From contig NC_053418.1 in NCBI RefSeq assembly GCF_016859285.1, forward strand, positions 3,049,521 through 3,113,520: 64,000 nucleotides of DNA, written 5' to 3'. Origin of the DNA: Xiphias gladius. Taxonomy: Eukaryota; Chordata; Actinopteri; Istiophoriformes; Xiphiidae. Shown here one piece after another: positions 1 through 12,007 of the stretch. The position numbers were made by a program, and so were the translations under genes. Position 1 is the first letter of the stretch; each line of letters opens with the position of its first letter. The notes below the pieces were generated by a model. The model was not told the DNA's origin. It ran no database searches and saw nothing but the letters and a program-made list of their open reading frames with translations.

Positions 1-2880
1 GGAGTCGTAGGTTTCTCCGTGCCTGAAGAATTGGCCTAGAAGTCTAATAATCCATCTCGTTTTAGCTCTGTTTTGGTCTCCACCAGCCACTTAGGGAAGT
101 CTCTGGTTCTTCTGCAGCTAAATGCTCCCCTGCCTTCACCAGCTGGTCTCTCACCGCGTCTGTCTGCTGTTGGGCAGAATGTGGACGGTGGGTTTATCGG
201 AGCGTCTTTTCTTTTGAGAGTGAACCAGAGCGGCAAATTCGCAGGGCGTAAAAACCCAAACAGCGAGCTGAAAGACAGTAAAACGCTCGCTAGAGCTGGG
301 GGGGAACTGTGGAGCTGGGTGTTGGTCGCCGTGAGCAGCCCTTCTTAAAAATTGCAGATGGTCATTTGCTCCATCGTTAATGCAAGATATTGATTAGAGC
401 AGATGAGGATAAAAAGAGAGACGTGGGCACAAGAGAGAAGGCTGTAAGTGAAAGGTCTAAAATGTCAGTTCAACCTGAGAGATGAGCTCATTAATCCTCT
501 CTTTGACTTCATGTGGTCGTATATCATACTCCATATGATGCATTTACTTTTTTGGACAAGCATAAGTCCAGGCCAACAGCTGCAGTCCTTCACATCCAGA
601 AATGATTAATTGGTTTTCCCCAGTGTGTTTGTCTGTGACGCCGGTCTGAGCAGCCTGGCCTGCAGCAGATTCCATTGACAGGCACAGGACAATAATGGCA
701 GGTAGCCAGAGCTGATTCATCTGCAGCGAAAAATAACAATCCGGGTCGCTGAACTCCCCACCTGATCCTGAGAGGAATCGGAGAGACTGGCAAATGATCT
801 GGAGACATATTTCAAACGAGCAGACATGTACACGCTGAGGGCGTTTAGCTGACTATGTAGTACGTGCCTTCTCTCAGCAGCTGAGTAGGGCTTCAGTCCA
901 CTTGCTCAAGGGGCCTTCCGGCAGAGCACATGTTCAGATTGGAAGAGTTGACTGTTCTTGGCTGCACGGAGGCTCAGCTTTGAACACGTTCACCGCACCG
1001 CCAGCGGATCTGGCTTCAAACCGGGCCGGTCGGCGGCGTCCTCGTCAACGTTTCACGTGTGATTTCCCCTTTTTTTTTTTGTTTTAGTGAGTGTGCAACC
1101 TCACGGCGCTAGTTAGCCGACAGGCCACTACTGTGTGTGGTTGGACCTTAGGCTGCAATCAGTGTCGATCTACAGTGAGATTTTGGATTTTGACTGATTA
1201 GAGGGCCAGGTTATCACTTTGAGAGAAGAAGAGAAAAAGAAGTTTTCCTGATGAGCTCCAGTCTCCAGGGGACAACATGTCACCTGAAACATGATAACAC
1301 GCTGTTGCTGGAGTTCTCATAGTTGAAATGCCCCTAATCGTTGGCGCTACGATCATTTAAAGGTCTCGGTAGAGTGTGAAATCTTTTGACCCCATAGCTT
1401 TTCATGCACTGGTTCACAGCCTTTTCGGCTTCTGAGCTCAGGCTGCCACTGCTGCTGTAACCGGATAAATTGAAAGTCGTCATGCATTTTCTTAGGAAAT
1501 GCCACAGAACAGCTATCTGTGTCTGTACACTTTCCTGTAAGGGCGTGTGCACGGAACGTATACAGTGGCATAATAGTATATTATCTTATTACCATGGTAA
1601 TGTTGAATACCCGTGTTTAGGCCACCATGAGTATAATTATTTCGCGATTGCAGCATCTTTCCAGTCTTTCTGTTGCCGTGTGTTTTGGGTTTGTCGGTTA
1701 AGTGACACAATCCTGGTGTGAACTGGTGGTTTTTCTTCTTCTTTTTTTCTTTTTAAAAAAAAAAATGCTGTCTTCTGACACCAAAGTCACGAGTTCTTGA
1801 AGCTGTAACCTGTGTACGCCCATCCTCGTGTCCTCATATGTCTCGCCGTGATGCTCTGGACCAAAAGTGTGCAGGGTGGTGACATTAATACACTACACAG
1901 TGTCTGGTGTCGTTTTGTGGATCCCAGTGCTGGAAAATGTCTTTCATGCCACAGAGATGATGTTGCTGGAGGTTAATATGCAGATATTAGAACAATGTGG
2001 ATTAATGTCACTTGTACATCACACTTTGAACCCTACAGTACGTTGGTCTATAAGCTGCAGTGTTGTTGTTTTTTGTGAATTATACTGTAAAATCGATTTT
2101 GGAAACTATCAGTTCAGTGCTTGGTGCTATCTCACTTCTATAAATACCTCAATCTCACCTCAAACACCGTCAGCTGTGTTAACTTGATGCGGCCACTTGG
2201 TGGAGCCAGATATGGTTTTTTTGTTTTGGTTTTTTTTATTATTTTTTTTTAAATCTGCCTCCATGCTAGAAACTCAACTCGTTCACCAGCAGAGAGCGCA
2301 ACCACATTACCTCTGTCTCTCCTCACTGCTTCCCTCAAACATTGATCATAAAGTTCATGTTTCGTCTTACACGGCTTTTTATAACATATCCCCTGCACAT
2401 ACTTCTGATTTAGCATAAAGTTTAAAGAGAAACCTAAAGTCTTTTTTTATATTGATGTTTTTTAAAGATTTTCCCCGTTATGAGGAGGTCAGGAGAGCAT
2501 TTTCTTCGTTTAGTTTCCTTCTTTTGGCTGGTTTTGGCTCATCGGGTCTGTGGACTTTAATCAATCCATAGTTTTAATGTATTTTTTATTTTTTTATTTT
2601 TTTTATTTTTTATTTCCATGCAGGCAGTTCCTGGATGTTGTTAAACTGCCGCAGTGCTGTTGAACTGTGATGCTTCATGCCAAAAAGGACCCGAAGAGGC
2701 GAAACAGCTACTTTACAACTGGTGGGTTCACTGACGTTTTTGATACAACAGCTGCTGCGGGTGAACAGCTGCAACACCAACACCAGAATTTCATTTAGGC
2801 AGGACGAACCCCAGTTTTTTTCATGACTTTACAATGTTTGTGAAAAGTGGCACTTTAGGGCTCCATGTGATCTGGATGTG
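1..2880. other. downstream flank without recognised gene
   Basis: Only short chance reading frames and T-rich runs are seen. Part could be 3' UTR of a convergent plus-strand gene lying further left, but I see no AATAAA or conserved frame that would support this. Confidence 0.5.
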
Positions 2881-3041
2881 GGGCGGCTTTGGCTCGGGTT
2901 GTCCACTTATTCGCAGGGTTGAAGGTTCGATCCCCGGCCTAATCCTGTCCGCGTGCCAAAGTGTCCTCGGGCAAAACCCTGAACCCTGAGTTTCCTCACT
3001 TGCAAGTCGCTCCGGACAAAAGCGTCTGCTAAATGGGTAGA
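2881..3041 (+). repeat. tRNA-derived SINE
   Basis: An A-box-like GGCTCGGGTTG near the 5' end and a clear polymerase III B box GGTTCGATCCC (2924-2934) are followed by the fish SINE body (AAGTGTCCTCGGGCAAAACC). The tail ACAAAAGCGTCTGCTAAATG is shared by many fish SINEs. It lies downstream of the rasgef1b polyadenylation site. Confidence 0.75.
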
Positions 3042-3744
3042 TGCGAGAAGTTTCCCGGACAGTGGGTTAAAACCCATAACTTTACTTGATACTTGCAGAT
3101 CGCGGTACATTTAACGACACACTGAGTGGTGATGTTGTGTTCATTACAAACAGAAACGTAGTTTTGCTATAGTGTCCCAAATCCCAGTGTCTCCTCGATT
3201 TTTGGTTTGGTTTTTTTCTTTTCTGTGCTGTGGCCAAGTGTCAGTCCACCTTGAAGTAAGTGTGTGTGTGTGTGTGTGTGTTCAGTCTGTTAAGTTTTCC
3301 ATCTTTCTGATAGTTTCTCAATTTGCACATAAAAATGTTCAACAATTAGTAATCTTTAGATAAAAGTCATATTTCACTCTTCAGTGCAGTTTGTTCTGTA
3401 GCACGTGATCACAATCATTTAAAACCCACAAAGAGGAAACCAAATTGTATTTGATCAGTAAGTACAAGTAATCAGGCATTTATTTTGAAATTTAATTACT
3501 TCTTAATGACATTCAGCCGTTGGCGCTGCAGCCAAACTATTTCTGATGCATGAAAATCATCTCACCTGACTCTCTTCACACCTGAGCTAGCTCCATTCAC
3601 TGAAGAAGTTTGTGAGATGCAGCTGAAAGCTTTAAAAAGCTAGTAAGGCGGCCTTTGAGCTTGCATTGGTCACACGTACCGTTTCAAAGGATAAATTAAA
3701 CACAAAGAAGAAAAAAAAACTGGACAAACAAGCAGTCACAAGAT

Positions 3745-5462
3745 GATTTTTTACATTCCTTTATTAACTCTTTCAAACACAACTAATTCATTTATAAACG
3801 GTTCCTCTATTCCATTTTAACAACCCAAATACAAATGGATGAACACAGAAGGGGGGGGGGTACAGTATGTACATGACAAAACACAACAGCACTCTGTGGT
3901 GAGAGAGGAGCAGTCGAGGCAAAGCAGACGTCAGTCAAATATGTTTAACTTCATAATCTGAGCTAGTACCTCGAAAAATAAGTGTCTCATACAAACTTGT
4001 ATAAAAAAATATTAAGCCAATATCCGAGGACTACTTAAGCATGTTATGTACCTAGTACAAAATTAAATAACAGTAAATATTGGCATGAGGACAACATGTG
4101 ACTACACATAGATTTATAAATAAAACAAACAGGGAGGAGACTATACTTTTATAATATGAGAAAAAATAAAAAGGGACATTAGTTAGCCTGTGTGGGGTTT
4201 CAACAGAAATCTTCAGTTCACATTATTCATTATTCAACCACACAAATCCATTCACTTTTCTCACTGAACCACCAGGGGGCAGCACAACCACACTCATTTT
4301 CTACATTAGTAGGTAAAGCAGGAGCAAAAGGGGAGAAGTCTGGTCACGGCCTGGTTTATCTTCTCAGCAGCAGAGGGGTTTGTTTGTTTGTTTTTTTTTA
4401 GTTTTTTTTAAAAAACACCGATTATCAAGAACAACAGGAAGCGCACATCATCGCACCTTCCACTGAAGCTCACTGCCGAAGGCCTCGCTATGCCTCAAAC
4501 GAAGTGCTCGTCGGGGCATCTAACACCATCTTAAACCCCCAACTCCTGCCTTGGAAAGACGCGGGGGTCCTCTGATACTGTTCGACCACGAGGAAAAACA
4601 CCTTGGTTGAAGCTTACTGACGTCTTAATTCGTTTGAAGCACACTGAGGCCTTGAGTGGGTCAAAAAAAAAAAAAAAAAAACAAGCTTCCTGCTTAATAA
4701 ATCACAACTTTATACAACACAACCAAAAAAAACAAAAAAACAACTCAATTACATCTTAAAATGCAGCCAGTGCATTTTTCTCTTACACATTACAATTTAA
4801 CAAAAGCTTCAGCAACATGAGGTGAAAGATACTCGGGAATCATACAACAGGAAATGGACGAAACAACAAAACTATAAGTAAGGGCTAGCTTAACGATGAA
4901 CAACAGTGTTGCGGGTTAAGGTTGAACTTCTCCGTACAGAGTGCTGGCTTGTGGAACCGGAGAGAGAGAGTAGCGTTTCTGTTGCATTAGCCAACCAGCA
5001 GCTAACTTCGTTGTTTCCGTGGAATAAAGTGTGTCAAGCTGGCGGGAGTGGGGGGGCAAGCAACCCCATCGACTCTGTTCACGCCGACAGAAGGTTTATC
5101 AGGGCGAAACGCTTCGAAGGAGAAAAAGCACGTCCCCTTGGCTTTTACTGTGATGACGGTCTGTGGTGGTGGTTTGTTGTTTTGTTTTTTTTTTAAAAAC
5201 TCTACAAAGTCATACAAAGAGATGAAAAAAAAAAAAACAGCTGTCCTGAAATATACAGCCACAGAGACCACGAGAGTTAGGAAAAGCAGAGCTTAGTAGA
5301 AATCTGACGGTGGAGGGAACACAAAAGGTCCTCGCCAGCCAAAGTCGAGATTGTCATTTCCCTTCCAACAGGGGAATACTTTGTTCGGACAACAGCGGCG
5401 CTGGGGGGCACGGCTTGCTTGTCAGGGGTTCGTCTTCAGTCTGGTTTCTTCAGCTGAGATGT
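3745..5462 (-). other. rasgef1b: rasgef1b 3' untranslated region
   Basis: The stop codon is followed by about 1.7 kb without coding potential, ending at the first well-placed AATAAA with a GT-rich downstream stretch. On the transcript strand it contains a Pumilio-type element TGTACATA at 3866-3873 and several AU-rich ATTTA motifs around 4063, 4074, 4112 and 4697. These suggest post-transcriptional control, which would fit a gene known in mammals as stimulus-inducible. The exact cleavage site is inferred. Confidence 0.7.
3760..3765 (-). terminator. polyadenylation signal of rasgef1b
   Basis: AATAAA on the minus strand, followed within about 30 nt by a TGTGACTGCTTGTTTG GT-rich element. This is the usual cleavage and polyadenylation arrangement. 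Confidence 0.7.
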
Positions 5463-5487
5463 TCAGACCCTGCTTAGCAGAGTGGAT
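5463..5487 (-). CDS. rasgef1b: rasgef1b exon 14, coding part with stop
   Basis: Only 25 coding nt. It completes Arg466 and encodes STLLSRV followed by TGA at 5463-5465. This matches the family C-terminus (SSLL.RV type). The acceptor is CTCTCCACAG. The exon continues into the long 3' UTR. Confidence 0.88.
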
Positions 5488-8400
5488 CTGTGGAGAGAAG
5501 AAAGGAGCAGTGGTTAGCGTGATAAGATAAGCCCGAGCGTAACGAAGAATTCAGGGTGTGCATACCTGGATTGAAGCTGCACAAACCTCCTGAATGTTTT
5601 TGGTTTTGTTTTTTTAACAGTGAAACGTCTTCGCAGAAGATTCAACAATGTAAAAAGTTGAACAAATGTAAAATTTCCAGGCAGCTCACTTGCCTCATTC
5701 TTCACGTTTTTTGTAGCACAGCTTTGAAAAAGCTTTTTGGTTTTTTTTCTTTGCTTAAGATGTGGTTGAAGTTTTAATCAAAGCTGTTTTTAAGTTAGGT
5801 TTGAAACTTTTATGCGAGGTTGCCTTCAAACAGAGTTTTCTCAGCTGTTTTTTAAAAATACAGTGTACCCACAGTTGTACGTGATGTTTAAAATCTCGGA
5901 GAGCCGCCAAGAACATCACTTTTTCCCTCCAGCAAGAATATTTAAAGCACAACACATATCAGTCAAATTTGTTGGAGGGTTTACAGGTAGAAACTGACTT
6001 AAAAAAGCAGAATCTGAGTTGCAGCCACAGTTTCTTATTTGGGATTTTGCAGGGTTGACGTGCGCAGAGAGATAATTTGGCCCCGGTCGTGTTGAGCAGG
6101 GTTTCTCCGAGCCAAGCCGCACGTTCCGCCGCCACGGCTCGGCTGGAATCGAGTGACGGATCGTGTCGCAGCGAAGGCGAAAGCTCAGGGGGACGCGGAG
6201 CGGAGTTGGCAGGCGATCGGGAAACGTGATCACACACGCCCCCACACATACAGCCGAGTGGATTCACCCTGGCTGGCCTTAACCCAAACCTGCTCTCACC
6301 TCTAACCCCCTGCCAACAGATCTGATTCATACGTCTGGATGTGGGCGGTTGGGGTGTGTGTGGGGTCAATTTTTGGAAACCTGAAGCGTGACTGTCAACT
6401 TTGAATCATGTGTTCACTGTCCATAAATACTGGTTGTACTTTATGTCTCGTGCATTTGCACATTCCAGTTTTACACGTTTTGGGGTTCTTTTTTTGTTTC
6501 TCTGTAAGATTTAGGTCTTTCTAAAAGAAGTTTATAAAATCTGTGAATGAAACTGGATTTAGATGAGTTTAAAATGGTTACATACAGCTTTGTTCGTAGA
6601 CTTATAACAGAAGTGGGCTAAAGATATATTTTTCACAACTTTTTAAAAGTATAAAAATGTTTAAAGCTGCATTTGATCCATTTACTGTATATTTGGCCAC
6701 TAGGGAACCGAAGAATTCTACATCAAGCCGACAGACGCAGCCCTGACATGTGACTACTTTGCTATTGATAACTTTATCAGCACACTGTTGTCTATTTACA
6801 CATCCTGCCAGCACATTGCAACCTAGCATTCATTTGGAGTCGTGTTTGTGTCTACCTGATGATTGCAAGTCCCATTTTCACTCGTTTTAGCTCCGTTTTG
6901 GTCTCCACCAACACTTTTTTTTTTAGGGAAATATCGGACTCTTAAAGCTTTCTGGATCTTTTTAAATATATTTTTAATTCATACAGGTCTATGTGCGGCC
7001 AGCTCGGCTTTGTTCAGCAATGATGGCTACTGCTAGCCACCTAGCTACTACTGGGTTTATCTTCTATTTTTACAAAAGAAAGAAATAAAGATGTAAAATG
7101 CGTCATTTCTATTCAGGAAAGAGTTGCCAGATTCAGATTCTTTAGAACAAGAAATAACTTTTATGAATTGGGTAAATTACCATTAGTTGATTGTAAAAGC
7201 AAGGAAATTTTACTGAGCTGGACTTTATGCTTGTCCTCGTTGTGGACCAGAGAAAGTGTAGAGATCACTACATCAATGTAAACTCAATTAAAGACTTTAA
7301 CTTTTTATTTATCAGCCAAATGTTTTGCTCATCTGTATTTCATACGTTTTAGATCAGAACTGGAGTCTGCAACTACTCTTTGTGGCTGTAACCCCACAAC
7401 CTTTCTTTTTTATTTTAATCTAAAAACCTAGAACTATAAATGGCAGTGATATGGCCAAAAGACTACATATGATCTAGAGCAATGGACAACCCGTTTTTGG
7501 TTTTTTTTTTGGTCTCTGGAGGAACTGAATGTCCCAGACTCAGTTTGTGTCAATTAAACTTCAGCCTGTGATGCTGAAGCAAGAGGAAATATCCCTCTGT
7601 CAGCTCCCTGGGGCTTTCTTCAACGAGTTAGAGCTGACTGAAAGAGACACGATTTTCTCTCATCAATCTTCTCACAAACACACACCCGGGTTTGCCATGT
7701 GATGAGGGGTACGGTGTGTGTGCGCGCATAGGATGTAATTTTGACTGATGTCCTTTGCGTGTGTCTAAGCAGGCGACGGTGTAACCAAGAAGAGTGACGA
7801 GCGCGCTTGTGTGTGCATTTATTGAATAGCCTGTGGGTCAGCATCAGAGTGTGACCTACATCCCTCTGGGTCTCTGCCCGGTCAGCGGGGAGGCACGAGG
7901 GTATGTAGGGTGACACCCATGGTTGAAAGACGCAAAACCCCTGAGGGTGAGTGTGTGTGAAGAGTGTGTGTGTGTGTGTGGGGGGGGGGGGGATTCATAC
8001 ACACCTCAGAGACTTCCATCTGTCCTTCTCCATGTTGTTCTCAGGCCCTTCGCTTTCGTATGATGCCAGACACAATGCTGCAATGACCCCAAAAAAAAAA
8101 AAAAAAAAGCACAGATTCATTAGTTTCATTTCTAATCTGATATTTAAAAAAAAACAAAAAACAAAACCAAAGTAACATCCACCGAGAAAAGGGATCCTGG
8201 CATGAGAGAAGTGTTTTAAGTGATACTCGGAAAACTCACTTGTAACTGATCTGGTTATTTTTCAGAGGAAATCTGTAGAACTATATTTTCTACAAAAAAC
8301 AAAAGAGCCATTAAAAAAAAATTCTATGCTATTGTTAATAATATTGAATATTCGTTATTGAGATGCGCCATTATTTCTGCTGAAAACCAAATGGCCGGTT

Positions 8401-11400
8401 GCTCTTACGTTGATTGGTACGTAAAGTTGGAGGCTTGACCGAGACCCGGATGATGGAGCTTGATTTCATTTCATTTTTGTGGTAAACCTTACAAATTGAG
8501 TTTCTAGTGTCTGAAGATTTCTTTTGCCTTAGACTTACACGATGTAGCTGACTCTGCTCCTCTAGAGTTTATTCTCGTTATCTTATAGTGGCTTTTTCAT
8601 TTTTTTTCCTACAGTAAAGCAGATCAGTATTTTTTCTGGCTCTTTTTATTTATTTATTTATTTAAATGAGTGGCCTATCACCTTTTGTGTTTTCTGTATT
8701 GACTAGTTCCCTTTAAGCAAATCCGACAAGGAACCACAGACATTACTCCAGTTGAATTAAACTCAATTTGGAGCCTTAAAAGCAGTTTAAACGTCCTGAG
8801 GATTCCTTATTAAAACATCAGTCCCAGTTCAAATCAACCTACCCCCCCCCCGCAGACTTTCTGCATCTATGCACAGATTGGTTGAAAGGAGGATGTTCAC
8901 TATCACTAAAGGGAACACTTTTAGAAGGGGGGGGGGTTAAGAAGCAGTCACAGCCGATTGGTCAGTTCAGTCGGATTTCACAGACGTCCCTGTCTCTCTC
9001 CGATAAGAGCCGGAGCCGGAGACTAACGACTTTGATGTGGATTAAAGACCAAAACTATCAGCACTGCTCGAGCATGAGAGGCGATAACGAGGTGAGTCGT
9101 TCTGTTGTCTGACGTCTACTGTGTTTTTGCTTTAATTCACTGTATATCTAAAACATTGTGTTTCAGGCCACACCTTTACTCTACCGTTTCTGACAGATAT
9201 CAGCACAACTTCACTTCTTTAATAAATTTGGGTTATAAAGGTTTCCTGTATCGGCTGTGTTGTTTTCATTGTAAATAAAAGACATGATCCAGGTGATTGC
9301 AAGTGACGCCTGACATGCTGGTTGAAAAAGCATGACACACATGACACGGTTTGACATAAGACACTTCACTGACCAGAAATCCTGGCATTTTAACCACAAT
9401 AATGGTAGTTTGTCATACCAGTAAACAATGAGCTAAAGTTACTGTGTTAATCAGCAGGAACATTTACTTAAAGAGAAAAATCAAAACATGTTATTACCAT
9501 CTTTACTACCTTAATCTTAAAAAGGAATGGTTTGGCATTTCGCTCATTTGCTTTCTTGCCAAGTAAATATGAAGCTACCGCCAGCAGCCAGTTAGCCTAG
9601 CTTCCCATAAAGACTGGCAGAATCAGAAAACGAGCTAGCCTCAAGATTTATTCCTTTAAAAATCCACAACTTTTCATTTTTACACTTCAAATACGATAAA
9701 CTGTAAATTAGTTGGCTTTAGAGATGTCGGTATCCATATTTTTCACTTTGGAGAGAGTCATGCTAACTGTTTCCCCTTGCTTCCAGTCTTTGTGCTAAGC
9801 TAAGCTACTCGTCTGCTATATGTTGTTTAATATTTAGCGCACGGAGACTAGCGTGGTATCAATCTTCTCGGAAAAAGGAATTTAAAAAGAATAAGCGCAT
9901 TTTCCAAAAATGTCAAACTACTTCTTTAAGAGGCTTTGATTGTGATTTGGAATAAAGGTCCTCCATCATTCATTCGTTCACTCATTAACAAACTCACCAT
10001 CTTCAGTGAACACTGGAGCCGTCAGCAGGTACTGCAGGATCTTGCGATCCTTCTCAAACGGACACTCCAACTTCTTCCAGGTCATGAATTCACTCACTTG
10101 TTTGGCAAGTTCCCAGAATTTCTGAAATGAAACAAAAAAACAGACAAAAGTTAACAAAGAATTGACATGTTTGAAGAGTTACACTAAACAGTATGTGCAT
10201 ACTGGACTTGACTATTACTTCTCCACTCCGTGTTCCAAATAATCAGCCAGATGGTAAAATTTGAATACCATCGCACTGCCTTTTCAGCAAGGTATAGAAC
10301 CCGTGTAGGGCTCCACTGAAGCTGCCCGTTGACAAAGTACTACACTGTGGTTATAGTCAGCTGTTCTGAAGTGTTAATGTGTTCGAATGTGTGAACATCA
10401 AAACAGAGCAGGGGAAAAAAACAGAAAAAAAAAAAAGAAAAAAAAAGTTCAGCAGCGTTTCCTGGGCAAGAATTAATGCTTAAAATAGTGTCTGATTCAG
10501 TGTAGCTGTGAGCAAAAACCAGTGGAAATACATCTGGGTCTTTGGTTCCTGGTCAGTGTGTTTGTTCCATGGAAACGCAGCTGAGCTTTATGCGCTCGAG
10601 TCTTACTTCTTCATTCTCAACACTGTTTAGGGAAATGGAAATAAATAGCACCAAATCCGTTGCCTTGCGTAGTAAATACAGTGACGTTTTCTTACAAGAG
10701 AAGTCAGCTGTGGACAAAAATAAAAGAAATAAAAATAAAAAAACCTGGTGTAATCGGTTAGCAGGGAAACTCCCTCTGGGGGAAATTTAAAAAACCGTTC
10801 ACCTCAAAGTTGATCTGTCCGTTCTGCAGCCTGTTGGCACATCCCTCATTGAGGAAGTAGATGTCTTTTATTAGCAGGCTGAAGAAAGGGATGACGATCT
10901 GCAAGACAACAGATAAGAGAAAGAGATTAAATTTCACTGAGAAGGTGTGAGGGGAAATTTCCACCTGACACACTGGTGTGTGATCGTTATACACACAGAT
11001 TCAAAAAGGAAAGAGATTATAAAGGACAAAGAGGATCTATTGTAAAACAGACCCACTTCTGATCATGAACACAGTTTCATCATAATAAACCCGATAGCTC
11101 TCCATTCTCGCAGGCGTGTCGCAGCGTGCACACATACAACCTTCATTAGCCTCCCAGGACAGACTCCTCTGACCAAAAAACTGGAATAAAGATTAGGTTT
11201 TCCTGAGAAGAAGTATTCCACTTTAAAGTCCCTTTAAATAATTCATTCCCACTCTCGTCCAATGATTTAGGTCACTGCTGTGTGTGTGTGTGTGGGCACT
11301 AGCATAGATTCTGATGAGGAGCAGGGTGGGGCAGAAAAAAATCCATAGTCCAGTCAAATGACTGTGAATTTTCTTCATCGGTAGAGAATCAAACATTGAG

Positions 11401-11945
11401 AATCTGGTGTTTACCAGTTGCTATGGCTGATTTAATAAACACAAGATGTGACTTGTTTCTCAGTATCTAGAGATGCTGTAACCTGGCACAGCTACCCATT
11501 AAAAATAACTCCGTCTTTTAAAAAGTTGAAAAAGCAAAGGGGAAGGCAGGACACTGAGCTCCTTATTCAATGCACATTTCTGTTGCTCTCTCTCTATCAT
11601 TTAGCCAAAGTCATTCTGATTGTGTCAGAGGTCGTACTTGAATAAACCACCCACTCCCTTTCCTTTTATTCCTTTTATTTTTGGTTCTTTCCAAAAGATG
11701 GTTGCTTTGCCAAGCCAGCGAACCCTGTCATGTCTCTCTCTTTAACTTTGTTCTTCGCTGACTTGCATGTTAAGCTTGCGAAATTCTGCCTCCACAACAT
11801 CCTTCAACAAAATGTTTTGGGCGCAGCTGACTAGTTAACTGGGCCTCAATGAAGTTACAATGTCTGAACATAACGTCCTGCAGGGGCAGGATGTTGTTTA
11901 CAAGGGCATGCTTGTATACACGATCCGAAGGCTGTTGTCATGCAT

Positions 11946-12007
<62 letters not shown>

